Shown: piece after piece, positions 9,516 through 17,839 of the stretch
Layout of the letters: every line of letters starts with the position of its first letter
Numbering within the stretch: the stretch's first letter is position 1
Source: Deinococcus rubellus
Lineage (GTDB): Bacteria > Deinococcota > Deinococci > Deinococcales > Deinococcaceae
Assembly: GCF_025244745.1 (NCBI RefSeq)
Contig: NZ_CP104213.1
Coordinates: forward strand, 923,501-987,500
Length of the DNA: 64,000 nucleotides
Reading direction: 5' to 3'
Notes under the pieces: model-generated
Told to the model about the DNA's origin: nothing
What the model saw: the letters and a program-made list of their open reading frames with translations, nothing else
Databases searched by the model: none
Made by a program: the position numbers and the translations under genes

Positions 9516-9521
9516 AGGGTA
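9516..9521 (-). promoter_or_regulatory. -10 box (TACCCT) of the ABC ATPase gene, leaderless layout
   Basis: TACCCT on the minus strand is followed by 7 nt and then the GTG at 9508. The ATPase may thus be transcribed separately from the upstream hydrolase. Confidence 0.45.
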
Positions 9522-9544
9522 GCGCCTGACGGAGCAGCGGTGTC

Positions 9545-10666
9545 CTAGCGTGCCAGCTCGACCAGTGCGGCGTCGATCCAGGCCACCAGCGCCGGAATCT
9601 GGCGCTCCATGTCCTCGGATTCGAGCGTGTTCGAGCCGTCGTTGAAGTAAGCATAGGCCAGCCGCCGCCCGCCCGGCAGTTCGGCGGAGCCGGTCAGGGT
9701 CAGCAGTCGCCAGCCACTCCCGGCCTTGTGGCCCCAGTAAAAGGTCTTGAGTGCCGGGCGTCTGGGCTGGCAGCACGACGCGGCGAGCCACTGGCGAAAG
9801 AGGGCGCGGGTGGCGGGTTTCAGGCCGTTGCCGCCCAGTGTGCGGGCCAGCAGGTCGGCGTAGCCCTGTGGGGTGCTGGTGTTTTGCAGCGCCAGTTCCA
9901 GTGCTGGAGCGTACGCGGGGCCATGAAAGTAGGTGTCCAGCGCCGCCTCCACCTGGGGCCCTGTGAAGTCCTGGGCGCGGGCGTTGAGGCGCTCGGCCAA
10001 CTTCAGGCGCGCCTCGAAGGGCAAGATCGAAGCGTTCACGGCGTCCGTCACCAGATTGGGAAAGATATCGGGCATCAGTCCCGCCTGCGCCGCCCACCAG
10101 GCCTTGGTGGTGTGCAGAATGCTGGTACACGGGCTGAGCGCTTGCACCGCCCGCGCGATTTTCGGCGGCCCGAGACCGAGTTGCAGCAGGTCGGAGGCGG
10201 TGTTGTCGCTGCGCTCCAGCGCCCACTGCGCGAGTTTTGCCACAGTGTTCTGCCCCGGCGGGTAGGCCTCGATGCTGCGTTTGCCGGGCGTGGTGGTGAT
10301 CAGGGCCGCCAGGTTCAGCCGTCCGGCGTCCACCTCCTGCAAGGCGGCCCGCACCACCTGCGGCTTGAAGGCGCTGCCCAGCGCGAAGAGGGCGTTGACC
10401 TGTCCCAGGCCGAGCGCCCTGATCGGTCTGAACTGAGGGTCATAGAGGGCTGCGTAAAAGCCCACCCGTCCGGTGACGGCTGGCGGTAGTGGCCTGCTCG
10501 GCGCGGATACGGCGGTGGTCGCGCCGCAGGTGGGTACAGGCGGCAGGCTGATGGGCGCGGTCAGATTGGAAGGCGGCAGGTCGGGTGTGGGCAGTGTCAC
10601 GAACACCGGCACCGAGTCGGCCTGGGCCGCGCCGCACAGGACCAGGCAAATCCACAGCCATTTCAT
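9545..10666 (-). CDS. Class A beta-lactamase-fold serine hydrolase, exported
   Basis: 373 aa with a signal peptide ending near CGAAQA. The penicillin-recognising fold is indicated by three motifs in order: SxxK as GSAFKPQVV (about residue 98), SDN as RSDNTASDLL (about 152), and a KTG equivalent written HKAGSGW (about 314). A Pro-rich stretch of about 40 residues follows the signal. The Thr-to-Ala change in KTG, and the lack of a clear omega-loop Glu motif, make an ordinary antibiotic-degrading enzyme uncertain. A peptidoglycan-related esterase or transpeptidase-like role is equally possible. It lies between the ATPase and permease genes of an ABC importer, same strand. Confidence 0.72.
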   Translation of the reverse strand: MKWLWICLVLCGAAQADSVPVFVTLPTPDLPPSNLTAPISLPPVPTCGATTAVSAPSRPLPPAVTGRVGFYAALYDPQFRPIRALGLGQVNALFALGSAFKPQVVRAALQEVDAGRLNLAALITTTPGKRSIEAYPPGQNTVAKLAQWALERSDNTASDLLQLGLGPPKIARAVQALSPCTSILHTTKAWWAAQAGLMPDIFPNLVTDAVNASILPFEARLKLAERLNARAQDFTGPQVEAALDTYFHGPAYAPALELALQNTSTPQGYADLLARTLGGNGLKPATRALFRQWLAASCCQPRRPALKTFYWGHKAGSGWRLLTLTGSAELPGGRRLAYAYFNDGSNTLESEDMERQIPALVAWIDAALVELAR

Positions 10667-10674
10667 CGCCTGTC

Positions 10675-10680
10675 AGTGTA
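10675..10680 (-). promoter_or_regulatory. -10 box (TACACT) of the serine hydrolase gene
   Basis: TACACT on the minus strand lies 8 nt before the ATG at 10666; no ribosome-binding site intervenes. Confidence 0.4.
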
Positions 10681-10691
10681 GCGTGCTCATC

Positions 10692-12260
10692 TCAGGTGAC
10701 TTCTCCTTCACCCCCGTCCAGCACGGTGAAGGCCCCCAGTGCCAGGCCCAGCAGGATGGTCGCCAGGGCGCAGGCTTCGCCCAGGTTCTGCGCGCCGGGT
10801 CGCCCCAAGCGCTCATACAGGCCGGTGCTGAGGGTGGCCCACTCCGGGCGGGTCAGCACCAGGGTCGCGCCGAACTCGCCCAGCACTGTCGCCAGCGACA
10901 GGGCCGCGCCGCCGCGCAAAGCAGGCCACACCAGTGGCAGGGCCACCGTGCGCGCCGCCGTGAGCGGGCTGGCCCCCAGCGTGCGGGCGGCTTCCAGCGC
11001 GCGTAGTGGCAGGGCGCGCAGGGCGGGCAGCAGACTGCGGGTGATCAGTGGCGAGGCGATCAGGGTATAGGCGGCAATCAAGAGACCAAGTTGCGCCGCC
11101 CAGCCGGGGTAGCTCAGCAGATAGCCCACCCCCACGCTGACCGGCGAGAGCATCAGCGGCAGCAGTGACAGGGCGTCGAGCGGGCGTGAGCGGCTCAGGT
11201 AGGCTCCCAGGGCGTGCGACGCGCCGAGCAGCACCGCTCCGCAGAGGGTCAGGCCCGCGAAGCGCAGGGTATTGCCCAGCAGCAGGCTCAGCGGCGGATC
11301 GTTGTCCGGAGCCAGCACGCCGCGCCAGAAGGCCAGGGTCGGGCCTGCCGCGCCCGTCACGCTCCGCACGGCGACGGCCAGCAGCGGCGAGAAGCAGATC
11401 AGCAGGGTCAGCGCCAGCAGCGCGTAGAGGGCCAGCGCCGCCATGCCGCGCGCTCTGGGCAGGCTGCGGGCCGCTTCCGGCACCGCGCCGCCGGTCAGGC
11501 GGGTATACAGCAGGGTCGCTGCCAGCGTGACCAGCAGTTGGCCCAGAATCAGGGCGCTGGCTTCCGGCAGCTTGAGTTCGTAGGCGGTCAAGGTATAAAT
11601 TTCGACTTCCAGCGTGGCGTACCGTTCGCCGCCCAGCGTCAGCGGCAGGCCGAACGACAGAGCGCTGTAGAGAAACACCAGAATCGCGCCCGCCGCGAGT
11701 CCCGGCAGTGCCAGCGGCAGCGCCACCGTCAGTGCGGCCCGCAGGTTGCTGGCTCCCAGCGTGCGGGCCGCTCCGGTCAGGCTCGGCGGTACGCGGGCAA
11801 AGCCGCCGTAGGCCAGCCGCAGCATGATCGGCAGATTGAAGAACAGGTTGCCCAGAATGATCAGCACCGGACTTTCGGAAAGGTCAAGGCCTGTCAGCTG
11901 GGTGAGCCAGCCGCGCGGCCCCAGCAGGGCGGTGAGGCCCAGCACGGCCACCAGCGTGGGCGTCACGAACGGCAGCAGCAGCAGCCGAAGCAGCCCGCGC
12001 TTGCCCGGCACGGCGTGGCGCGCGAGCAGGTACGCCAGCGGCCAGGCGATCAGCGCGCCCAGCAGCACCGTGACACCTGCCTGAGCCAGCGTCCAGCCCA
12101 GACGGCCCAGGAAGTAGGGATCGGTCCAGACGCTCAAATTGACGCCGCCCACCCGCATGACCTGAACCAGCGGCCAGATCAGAAAGACGGCCAGAAAAGC
12201 CAGCGCGGGCAGGGCGATCAGCCAGCCGAACAGCGGGGCGGGGGAGAGGGCACGTCGCAC
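10692..12260 (-). CDS. ABC transporter permease, two fused permease domains (ThiP/FbpB type)
   Basis: 522 aa with about twelve membrane segments. It consists of two homologous halves, each with an EAA-type loop ([19 protein letters not shown] in the first half; [24 protein letters not shown] in the second). Fused permeases of this kind serve thiamine, ferric-iron or similar importers. The frame is open upstream to 12368, but that region would overlap the divergent gene at 12342. The GTG at 12260 has a TACCGT box 6 nt before it and is the better start. No substrate-binding protein is encoded here. Confidence 0.82.
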   Translation of the reverse strand: MRRALSPAPLFGWLIALPALAFLAVFLIWPLVQVMRVGGVNLSVWTDPYFLGRLGWTLAQAGVTVLLGALIAWPLAYLLARHAVPGKRGLLRLLLLPFVTPTLVAVLGLTALLGPRGWLTQLTGLDLSESPVLIILGNLFFNLPIMLRLAYGGFARVPPSLTGAARTLGASNLRAALTVALPLALPGLAAGAILVFLYSALSFGLPLTLGGERYATLEVEIYTLTAYELKLPEASALILGQLLVTLAATLLYTRLTGGAVPEAARSLPRARGMAALALYALLALTLLICFSPLLAVAVRSVTGAAGPTLAFWRGVLAPDNDPPLSLLLGNTLRFAGLTLCGAVLLGASHALGAYLSRSRPLDALSLLPLMLSPVSVGVGYLLSYPGWAAQLGLLIAAYTLIASPLITRSLLPALRALPLRALEAARTLGASPLTAARTVALPLVWPALRGGAALSLATVLGEFGATLVLTRPEWATLSTGLYERLGRPGAQNLGEACALATILLGLALGAFTVLDGGEGEVT

Positions 12261-12266
12261 GGCTCT

Positions 12267-12272
12267 ACGGTA
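12267..12272 (-). promoter_or_regulatory. -10 box (TACCGT) of the fused permease gene
   Basis: TACCGT on the minus strand, 6 nt, then GTG at 12260. It decides the start of a gene whose open frame extends much further. Confidence 0.5.
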
Positions 12273-12329
12273 AGGGAAACCTGATCGGCAAGCATGCTTT
12301 TTGTTCCGAATCCGTTCACGCTCAGCCTC

Positions 12330-12335
12330 TAGCAT
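12330..12335 (+). promoter_or_regulatory. -10 box (TAGCAT) of the TPR protein gene, leaderless layout
   Basis: TAGCAT is followed by GGGGAG (6 nt) and the ATG at 12342. The purine run could also act as a weak ribosome-binding site. Confidence 0.45.
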
Positions 12336-12341
12336 GGGGAG

Positions 12342-13121
12342 ATGAACCTCTTCGGCTTCCTGGGTCATTATCCCTGGCTCGGTTACCTCTCAGGCGCGCT
12401 CCAGATCATCTTTCTGATTCACGCCGTCAGCACCCGGCGCAACACCTACTGGTTTTTCATCCTGCTGTTCGGCAGCTACATCGGCGTAGTGGCCTACCTG
12501 TTTCTGGAGTTGCTGCCTGGCTGGCGCGGCACGTCCCGGCAGGTCGGCACCCGCCTGCAACCGGCCCTGGAGAATCTGCGCCCGCTGGAAACCCGCATCC
12601 GCGAGGCCAGGGAACAGATCGAGGAGAGTGACACCTTGCAGCACCGCACCGAACTGGCCGCGCTCCTGGCCCGCGCGGGCCGCGAGGACGAGGCCCAGGC
12701 GGTGCTGCAACCGCTTCTGCAGAGCAACATCTACGCCGACGATCCGCTGGTGCTGCTGACCAGCGCTGAGCTGGCGATGGCCCGGCAGGACCCGGCCTCG
12801 GCGGCGGCGCAGCTCAAGCAGGTCGACCTCAAGACCAGCGCCTCGATTCGCACCCGGACCCTGACTTTGCTGGCGCGGGCGCAGGCCGAATCAGGGCTGG
12901 CCGAGGCGGAGGCGACCTACCAGCAGGCCATGACCGGCGCGACCAGCGAGGAACCCCGCGTGCGCTACGCCGCTTACCTGATCGCCCAGCACCGGCCTGA
13001 CGAGGCGAAGCGCGAGCTGGAAACGCTGGCCAAGACCGAACAGCGGGCCAGCCGCCTCTACAAGGGCCAGGAGCGCGAGTGGTTCGCGCTGGCGGGCAAG
13101 CTGCGGCGCGAGGTGGGCTGA
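12342..13121 (+). CDS. Membrane-anchored TPR protein
   Basis: A 259-aa protein. The first 60 residues hold two membrane helices resembling the PLD-nuclease-N-type module ([18 protein letters not shown], then the [15 protein letters not shown] segment). The rest is alpha-helical with TPR-like repeats ([42 protein letters not shown]). TPR arrays usually mediate protein contacts; no partner can be named. It is transcribed divergently from the ABC permease. Confidence 0.7.
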   Translation: MNLFGFLGHYPWLGYLSGALQIIFLIHAVSTRRNTYWFFILLFGSYIGVVAYLFLELLPGWRGTSRQVGTRLQPALENLRPLETRIREAREQIEESDTLQHRTELAALLARAGREDEAQAVLQPLLQSNIYADDPLVLLTSAELAMARQDPASAAAQLKQVDLKTSASIRTRTLTLLARAQAESGLAEAEATYQQAMTGATSEEPRVRYAAYLIAQHRPDEAKRELETLAKTEQRASRLYKGQEREWFALAGKLRREVG

Positions 13122-13202
13122 GCTTCCGCTCAGGGTCAGCAGGTCGAACGAGAGATAAACACCACATCCTGCTCTGGTATGTATTTTACTTACTCGGCTC
13201 AG

Positions 13203-13228
13203 TCGTGAAAATGTGCATATCTTCACGA
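13203..13228. promoter_or_regulatory. Inverted repeat, possible operator upstream of the LivJ-type gene
   Basis: Arms TCGTGAA (13203-13209) and TTCACGA (13222-13228) are perfectly complementary with a 12-nt AT-rich spacer. They lie about 70 nt before the start of the binding-protein gene. A regulator site or a short hairpin is possible. Confidence 0.35.
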
Positions 13229-13283
13229 CAAGTGAGCTGCGAAAAACAAGACGCATGTAAGACCGGCGTTATGTATCCCTGCC

Positions 13284-13289
13284 TACCGT
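13284..13289 (+). promoter_or_regulatory. -10 box (TACCGT) of the LivJ-type gene
   Basis: TACCGT is followed by 5 nt and the ATG at 13295. It favours this start over an in-frame ATG at 13271. Confidence 0.4.
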
Positions 13290-13294
13290 TGAGC

Positions 13295-14472
13295 ATGCTT
13301 AGACCCACCCGCTTGCTTCCGGCAGCCCTGACCCTCCTCGTTGCCCTCAGTGCTGCCCAGGCTGCCAGCTACAAAATTGCCACCGTCAGCCCGCTCAGCG
13401 GCAGCCTCACCGCCATTGGCAGCGAGGTCAAGCGCGGCGCGCAACTGGCCTTTCAGGACCGCGCCGCCGAACTCAAGGCGGCGGGCCTCGACGTGTCGCT
13501 GGTGTCGTTCGACGATCAGGCCTCGGCCACCCGGGGGGGCAGATCGCCCAGACGATTCTGGCCGACAAGAGCATTCTCGGCGTGGTCGGTGCGCTCAATT
13601 CCAGCGTGACCAACGTACTGGGCGAGAGCTTTGCGGCGAGTGATCTGGCCCTGATCTCGCCTTCCAGCACCAACGACGCCCTGACCGGGCACAAATGGAG
13701 CAACTTCAGCCGGGTGGTGGCCCCAGACCAGGCGCAGAGCGTGGCCGCTGCTGCCTACCTGGCCGACACGCTCTCGGCCAAATCGGTCTTCGTGGTGTCG
13801 GACAACACCGCCTACGGCAATGGCCTGAGCAAGAGCCTGATCGGCAACCTCAAGGCACGCAAGGTGGGGGTGGTCGCCTATGTGGGTGCGTCCAGCCCGG
13901 CCCAGATCGCGGGCGTCATCAAGCAGATCAAGATCAGCAATCCGCAGGTGGTGTACTTCGGCGGCACCGACGATACCGGCGGCCAACTGATGCAGGGGCT
14001 GCGTGACGCGGGCGTCAAGGCCGTGATCATGGGCGGCGACGCGCTCGACTCGCCCAGCTTCCTTCAGCGGGCGGGCAAGGCCGCCGTCGGGGTCATCTAC
14101 ACCACGGTCTTCGGCCCGGTCAACACCTTTTCCAACTCGGTGGACTTCTCGGCGGCCTACCGTGCAGCCTACAAAAGTGAACCCAGCGGCGTGGCCATCT
14201 ACGCCTACGACGCCACCAACGCGCTGATCTCAGCCCTCAAGGCCAGCGGATCTGCCCCCAGCCGCGCCCAGATCAGCGCCGCCGTTCGCAAGGTCAATCT
14301 GCCCGCCTGCTTTTCGAACGATAAGAAGGACTGCGTGACCATCACCGGGGCGCTGGCCTTCTCGCCCAACGGGGAGCGCCAGCGCTCACGCCTCCTGATC
14401 ATGAAATACGATGAGATGTACCAGCCCAAGATGGCCAAGATTCAGACGGTGAACGCGGAGGATTTGAAGTAA
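13295..14472 (+). pseudogene. Branched-chain amino acid ABC transporter substrate-binding protein, frameshifted
   Basis: LivJ-family periplasmic binding protein (type I fold) with signal peptide (LVALSAAQA), [18 protein letters not shown] and SFDDQASAT in the first frame. It then continues in another frame as [20 protein letters not shown] through to the stop at 14472. The switch is at a run of seven G (13533-13539). One more G would restore one continuous product of about 392 aa with ATRGGQIAQT at the junction. The rest is undamaged, so this is a very recent mutation, slippage-based switching or a base-calling error. No permease or ATPase gene of a Liv system is adjacent. Confidence 0.82.
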
Positions 14473-14499
14473 TCCAGTGGCCTGGCGTGCGGGCGGGTC

Positions 14500-15597
14500 T
14501 CAGCTTTCGTTGAGTGACTGCTCCGCCGCGCGTTTGACCAGGTTGGCGCGGGTCAGACGGCTCTCGGCATCCCGCCCCGGCAGGGCGGCGTCGCTGCTGC
14601 CCGGCCCCGGCAACAGGCGGTTGAGCAGCGAGAGCACATCGGCGCTGAGCTGCGGTGCGAGCGACTGAAACAAATTGAGCAGCCTGGCGGGGCCGCCGAT
14701 CATTACCTCGGCCTCGCCGCGAATCAGCGCCTGCACGATACGCTGGGCGGCTTTATCGGCGTCGAGCGAGATGAGCGGCAGGTTGTCGAGGGTGGCGAAC
14801 AGGGCGTATTCGCGTCGGTGCTGGCCCTTGATCTGGGCGTGGCGGGGGCTGCCGGTCCGCATCAGGCCGGGGCAAACGGTGGTGACGCTGACGCCGTCCT
14901 GGGCGAGTTCGGCACGCAGTGACTGGCCCAGCCCGACGGCGGCAAATTTGCTGACACTGTAACTACTCAGGTGCGGCACGGCGACTTTTCCGGCCAGCGA
15001 CGCCACGATCAGCACCCGCCCACCGCTGGCCCGCAGATAAGGCAGGGCGGCGCGGGTCAGGTGCAGCGGCGCGAAGGCGTTGACGGCCATGCTCTGCGTG
15101 AACTCCTCGTCGGTCACGTTGTCGAGCGGCCCGCTCTGGATGATCCCGGCGACGTTGGCGACCACGTCGAGCCGCCCGTAGGCGCTGATGGCCGCCTCCA
15201 CGGCCCGCTCCAGATCGGCCTTGACGGTCACGTCGCCTGCCACGATCTGAATTTGTGGCGGCGGCGAGATGCCCAGCGCCCGCGCCTTCAGATCGGCCTC
15301 GGCGCGGCGCAACTCGGCCTCGTCGCGGGCCAGCAGCGTCAGGTTCGCGCCGTAGCGCAGCAGTTCACGCGCCAGGGCCAGCCCCAGGCCACGCGAGCCG
15401 CCGGTAATCAGCACTGATTTTCCGGCCAGCGGGTACGGCGGGATCATGACCCGGCGCACCGCGACGAGCAGGACGGCGCTGAGTAGCAGGGCGCGTTTGC
15501 TGCCCCTGCGCCGCCGCTTCCCCGAACGCTTGCTGGGACTGCTACCAAACATGGACATGAGGCGAACGCCGCCGCGACTGCCGAGCACAGGCTTCAT
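14500..15597 (-). CDS. Short-chain dehydrogenase/reductase with N-terminal basic/membrane segment
   Basis: A 365-aa SDR. An Arg/Lys/Ser-rich N-terminus and a short hydrophobic stretch ([12 protein letters not shown], about residues 36-48) precede the Rossmann motif [13 protein letters not shown] (about 63). The NVAG motif, the catalytic Ser (VASLAG) and YSVSKFA (Tyr and Lys) follow. The C-terminal tail of about 90 residues is longer than in typical SDRs of 250 aa. It probably reduces or oxidises a lipid-like or hydrophobic substrate at the membrane; that is inference. The ATG at 15597 is preceded by a weak CAGACT box at 6 nt; an internal ATG at 15558 is the alternative. Confidence 0.8.
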   Translation of the reverse strand: MKPVLGSRGGVRLMSMFGSSPSKRSGKRRRRGSKRALLLSAVLLVAVRRVMIPPYPLAGKSVLITGGSRGLGLALARELLRYGANLTLLARDEAELRRAEADLKARALGISPPPQIQIVAGDVTVKADLERAVEAAISAYGRLDVVANVAGIIQSGPLDNVTDEEFTQSMAVNAFAPLHLTRAALPYLRASGGRVLIVASLAGKVAVPHLSSYSVSKFAAVGLGQSLRAELAQDGVSVTTVCPGLMRTGSPRHAQIKGQHRREYALFATLDNLPLISLDADKAAQRIVQALIRGEAEVMIGGPARLLNLFQSLAPQLSADVLSLLNRLLPGPGSSDAALPGRDAESRLTRANLVKRAAEQSLNES

Positions 15598-15633
15598 GGC
15601 CCCAGTCTGCGTGAACTCGGCGGCGCGGGCCTT

Positions 15634-15639
15634 TAGAGT
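15634..15639 (+). promoter_or_regulatory. -10 box (TAGAGT) of the HIT-fol operon, leaderless layout
   Basis: TAGAGT, 6 nt, ATG at 15646. GTGAAC 17 nt upstream of the box may serve as a weak -35. Confidence 0.5.
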
Positions 15640-15645
15640 GAAGAC

Positions 15646-16002
15646 ATGACCAATGCCGACCCCGCCGCCCCGACCCTGTTCGAGCGCATCGTTGCCCGCC
15701 AGATTCCAGCCCAGATCGTCTACGAGGACGACGACTACATCGCCATTCGGGATATTGCCCCCAAAGCGCCGGTTCACCTGCTGGTCATTCCCAAGCGGGT
15801 CAGCACCCGCATTGACGAGATCACCGATGCGGGCGAGATGGGGCGGCTGTGGCTCACGGCGACGAAGGTGGCCAGGGAGCATCTCGGCGATTACCGGCTG
15901 GTCGTGAACGCGGGCCGGGGCGGCGGGCAGGAGGTCTTTCATACCCACATTCACATTCTGGGCGGCTGGGAGGGTGCGTCGCCGGTGGGCTTCGGGCAGT
16001 AG
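15646..16002 (+). CDS. HIT-family nucleotide-binding protein
   Basis: 118 aa with the histidine triad [10 protein letters not shown] near residue 100 and the family motifs [17 protein letters not shown] and [12 protein letters not shown]. These proteins hydrolyse purine nucleoside phosphoramidates or adenylated compounds. It is the first gene of a compact cluster with folP, folB and folK (gap of 3 nt to folP), suggesting co-transcription with folate synthesis rather than a shared reaction. Confidence 0.9.
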   Translation: MTNADPAAPTLFERIVARQIPAQIVYEDDDYIAIRDIAPKAPVHLLVIPKRVSTRIDEITDAGEMGRLWLTATKVAREHLGDYRLVVNAGRGGGQEVFHTHIHILGGWEGASPVGFGQ

Positions 16003-16005
16003 GCG

Positions 16006-16869
16006 GTGGCCGACTTCAATCTGAGGTTCGGCTTTCCTGTGCCCGGCAGTGTGTGGGTAGCGGACGGCTGGCAATTGAGCTGGCAAGGCTGCGCCGTCAT
16101 GGGCATCGTCAACGTGACGCCCGATTCGTTCTCGGATGGTGGGCGCGGCGTGGAGGCAGCCCTGATTCATGCCCGGCAACTCCACCGGGACGGCGCGCTG
16201 ATTCTCGACATTGGCGGCGAGAGCACCCGGCCCGGCGCGCAGGCAGTGGACGCGGCCACCGAACTGGACCGGATACTCCCGGTCATTCGCGGGCTGGTCG
16301 GGAGCGGGGCCGTCATCAGCGTCGACACCCTGAAGCCGGAGGTTGCCGCCGCCGCACTGGCCGCCGGAGCGCATCTGGTCAATGACGTGTCGGGCCTGAG
16401 GAACCCGCAGATGCTGACCGTCTGTGCCGAGCGCGGGGCACCCGCCTGCATCATGCACATGCAGGGTGGGCCGCGCACCATGCAGGTTTCTCCGCACTAC
16501 GGCGACGTGGTGGCTGAGGTGCTCGGGTTTCTGGCTGCCCAGGCGGCTCTGGCCCTGGCAGCGGGCGTGCCGGGCGTGCTGCTCGATCCCGGCATCGGCT
16601 TCGGCAAGACGTCCCACCACAACCTGGCCCTGCTGCGTGCCCTGCCGGAGCTGACATCGCAGCCCTGGCCGGTGCTGGTGGGCGGCAGCCGCAAGAAATT
16701 CCTGGCCGCACTCTCGGGCGAGCCGCAGGGCCAGGCCGACACCCGCGACGCCGCCAGCCTGGCGCTGCACCTCCACGCGGCGCGGGCGGGTGCGGCGATG
16801 GTCCGGGCCCACGACGTGCGAGCGCACGTGCTGGCGCTGCGGGTCTTCTCGGCGCTGGAGAGCGCATAA
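16006..16869 (+). CDS. folP: Dihydropteroate synthase
   Basis: A 287-aa TIM-barrel enzyme that joins p-aminobenzoate to 6-hydroxymethyl-dihydropterin diphosphate; the target of sulfonamides. Signature segments: [56 protein letters not shown] and [12 protein letters not shown] start 3 nt after the HIT gene. The three folate genes run in the order folP-folB-folK. Confidence 0.95.
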   Translation: MADFNLRFGFPVPGSVWVADGWQLSWQGCAVMGIVNVTPDSFSDGGRGVEAALIHARQLHRDGALILDIGGESTRPGAQAVDAATELDRILPVIRGLVGSGAVISVDTLKPEVAAAALAAGAHLVNDVSGLRNPQMLTVCAERGAPACIMHMQGGPRTMQVSPHYGDVVAEVLGFLAAQAALALAAGVPGVLLDPGIGFGKTSHHNLALLRALPELTSQPWPVLVGGSRKKFLAALSGEPQGQADTRDAASLALHLHAARAGAAMVRAHDVRAHVLALRVFSALESA

Positions 16870-16880
16870 TCGGGCGCGGT

Positions 16881-17309
16881 ATGGACGAGCGAGATGAGCA
16901 TCTGGCGGGCAGTCTGGGCAATGGGCCGGGCAAGGTCGTCCTGAAGGGCCTGGCCTTTCACGGGCGGCACGGCGTTTATCAGGAGGAGGCGGTCTTCGGG
17001 GCGCGCTTCGTCGTGGACGCCGAACTGCACTACGACTTCGCCGATATTGCCGATGAGCTGGCCCAGGCCGTCAACTACGCCGCCGTCTATGACCTGATCG
17101 CCCGCATCGTCACCGGAGAGCGCTGGCAACTGCTCGAAGCGCTCTCGGCGCGGCTGGCCCGCGCCCTGCTCAGTGACCAGCCGCGCCTCAGCGCCGTGAC
17201 GGTTCGCGTGCACAAGCCGCACGCGCCGCTGCCGGGGGTCTTTGAAGACGTGTACGCCGAGCTGCACCTGAGCCGCCCCGGTCCGGCTGGCCCGCCTACC
17301 GATGCCTGA
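16881..17309 (+). CDS. folB: Dihydroneopterin aldolase
   Basis: A 142-aa enzyme that cleaves dihydroneopterin to hydroxymethyl-dihydropterin. The characteristic [24 protein letters not shown] segment, the [10 protein letters not shown] core and [12 protein letters not shown] with the catalytic Lys are present. An acidic N-terminal extension of about 18 residues precedes the domain. Its 3' end overlaps folK by 8 nt. Confidence 0.93.
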   Translation: MDERDEHLAGSLGNGPGKVVLKGLAFHGRHGVYQEEAVFGARFVVDAELHYDFADIADELAQAVNYAAVYDLIARIVTGERWQLLEALSARLARALLSDQPRLSAVTVRVHKPHAPLPGVFEDVYAELHLSRPGPAGPPTDA

Positions 17310-17781
17310 AGCGGCGGTCGAGGTCGCTCTCATTGCGCTGGGGGCCAACCTGGGCGATCCGGCGGCAGCGCTGCACTGGGCGCTGAAGGAGCTGGCGGCG
17401 CTGGGCGAAGTGCAGGCCGTCTCAGGTTTTCACCGCACCGCTCCGGTGGGTGGACCGCCGGGCCAGCCGGACTATCTCAACGCCGCTGCCAGGTTGCAAA
17501 CGCGGCTGCCTGCACCGCCATTGCTCGCAGCACTGCTGGACATTGAAACCCGCTTCGGACGGGTGCGCCGCGAGCGCTGGGGGGCGCGTCTCCTCGATCT
17601 CGATCTGATCGCTTACGGCGCGCTGGTGCTCGACACGCCCGACCTGACCCTGCCGCATCCCCGCGCCTGGCAGCGTGCGTTCGTGCTGAGGCCGCTCTCG
17701 GAGGTGGCCCCCGACTTCGCCCATCCCGTCACCGGCCAGACGGTGGGGCAGGCGCTGGCGACGCTTGAGGAGCATGCCTGA
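17302..17781 (+). CDS. folK: 2-amino-4-hydroxy-6-hydroxymethyldihydropteridine diphosphokinase
   Basis: A 159-aa HPPK. ALGANLGDPAAAL at the N-terminus, the central RFGRVRRERWGARLLDLDLIAYG (metal-binding Asp pair) and LPHPRAWQRAFVLRPL are diagnostic. It transfers pyrophosphate from ATP to hydroxymethyl-dihydropterin, supplying FolP. It overlaps folB by 8 nt, indicating translational coupling. Confidence 0.95.
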   Translation: MPEAAVEVALIALGANLGDPAAALHWALKELAALGEVQAVSGFHRTAPVGGPPGQPDYLNAAARLQTRLPAPPLLAALLDIETRFGRVRRERWGARLLDLDLIAYGALVLDTPDLTLPHPRAWQRAFVLRPLSEVAPDFAHPVTGQTVGQALATLEEHA

Positions 17782-17824
17782 GCGCACCCAATCCAGATGA
17801 GCGGTCTCTGGGCGCGGCCCACTC

Positions 17825-17830
17825 TATACT
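17825..17830 (+). promoter_or_regulatory. -10 box (TATACT) of the PASTA protein gene
   Basis: TATACT lies 9 nt before the ATG at 17840 and directly before a competing in-frame GTG (17834). The transcript would start at or within 3 nt of the ATG. Confidence 0.5.
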
Positions 17831-17839
17831 TCGGTGCGA

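Noticed and set aside
9545..10666. Calling the exported hydrolase an antibiotic-resistance beta-lactamase
   Set aside because: The KTG motif is altered to KAG and the omega-loop Glu is not evident, so only the fold can be claimed.
15598..16827. Upstream extension of the minus-strand SDR to 775 codons
   Set aside because: It would run through the HIT and folP genes on the other strand, both of which have full catalytic motifs.
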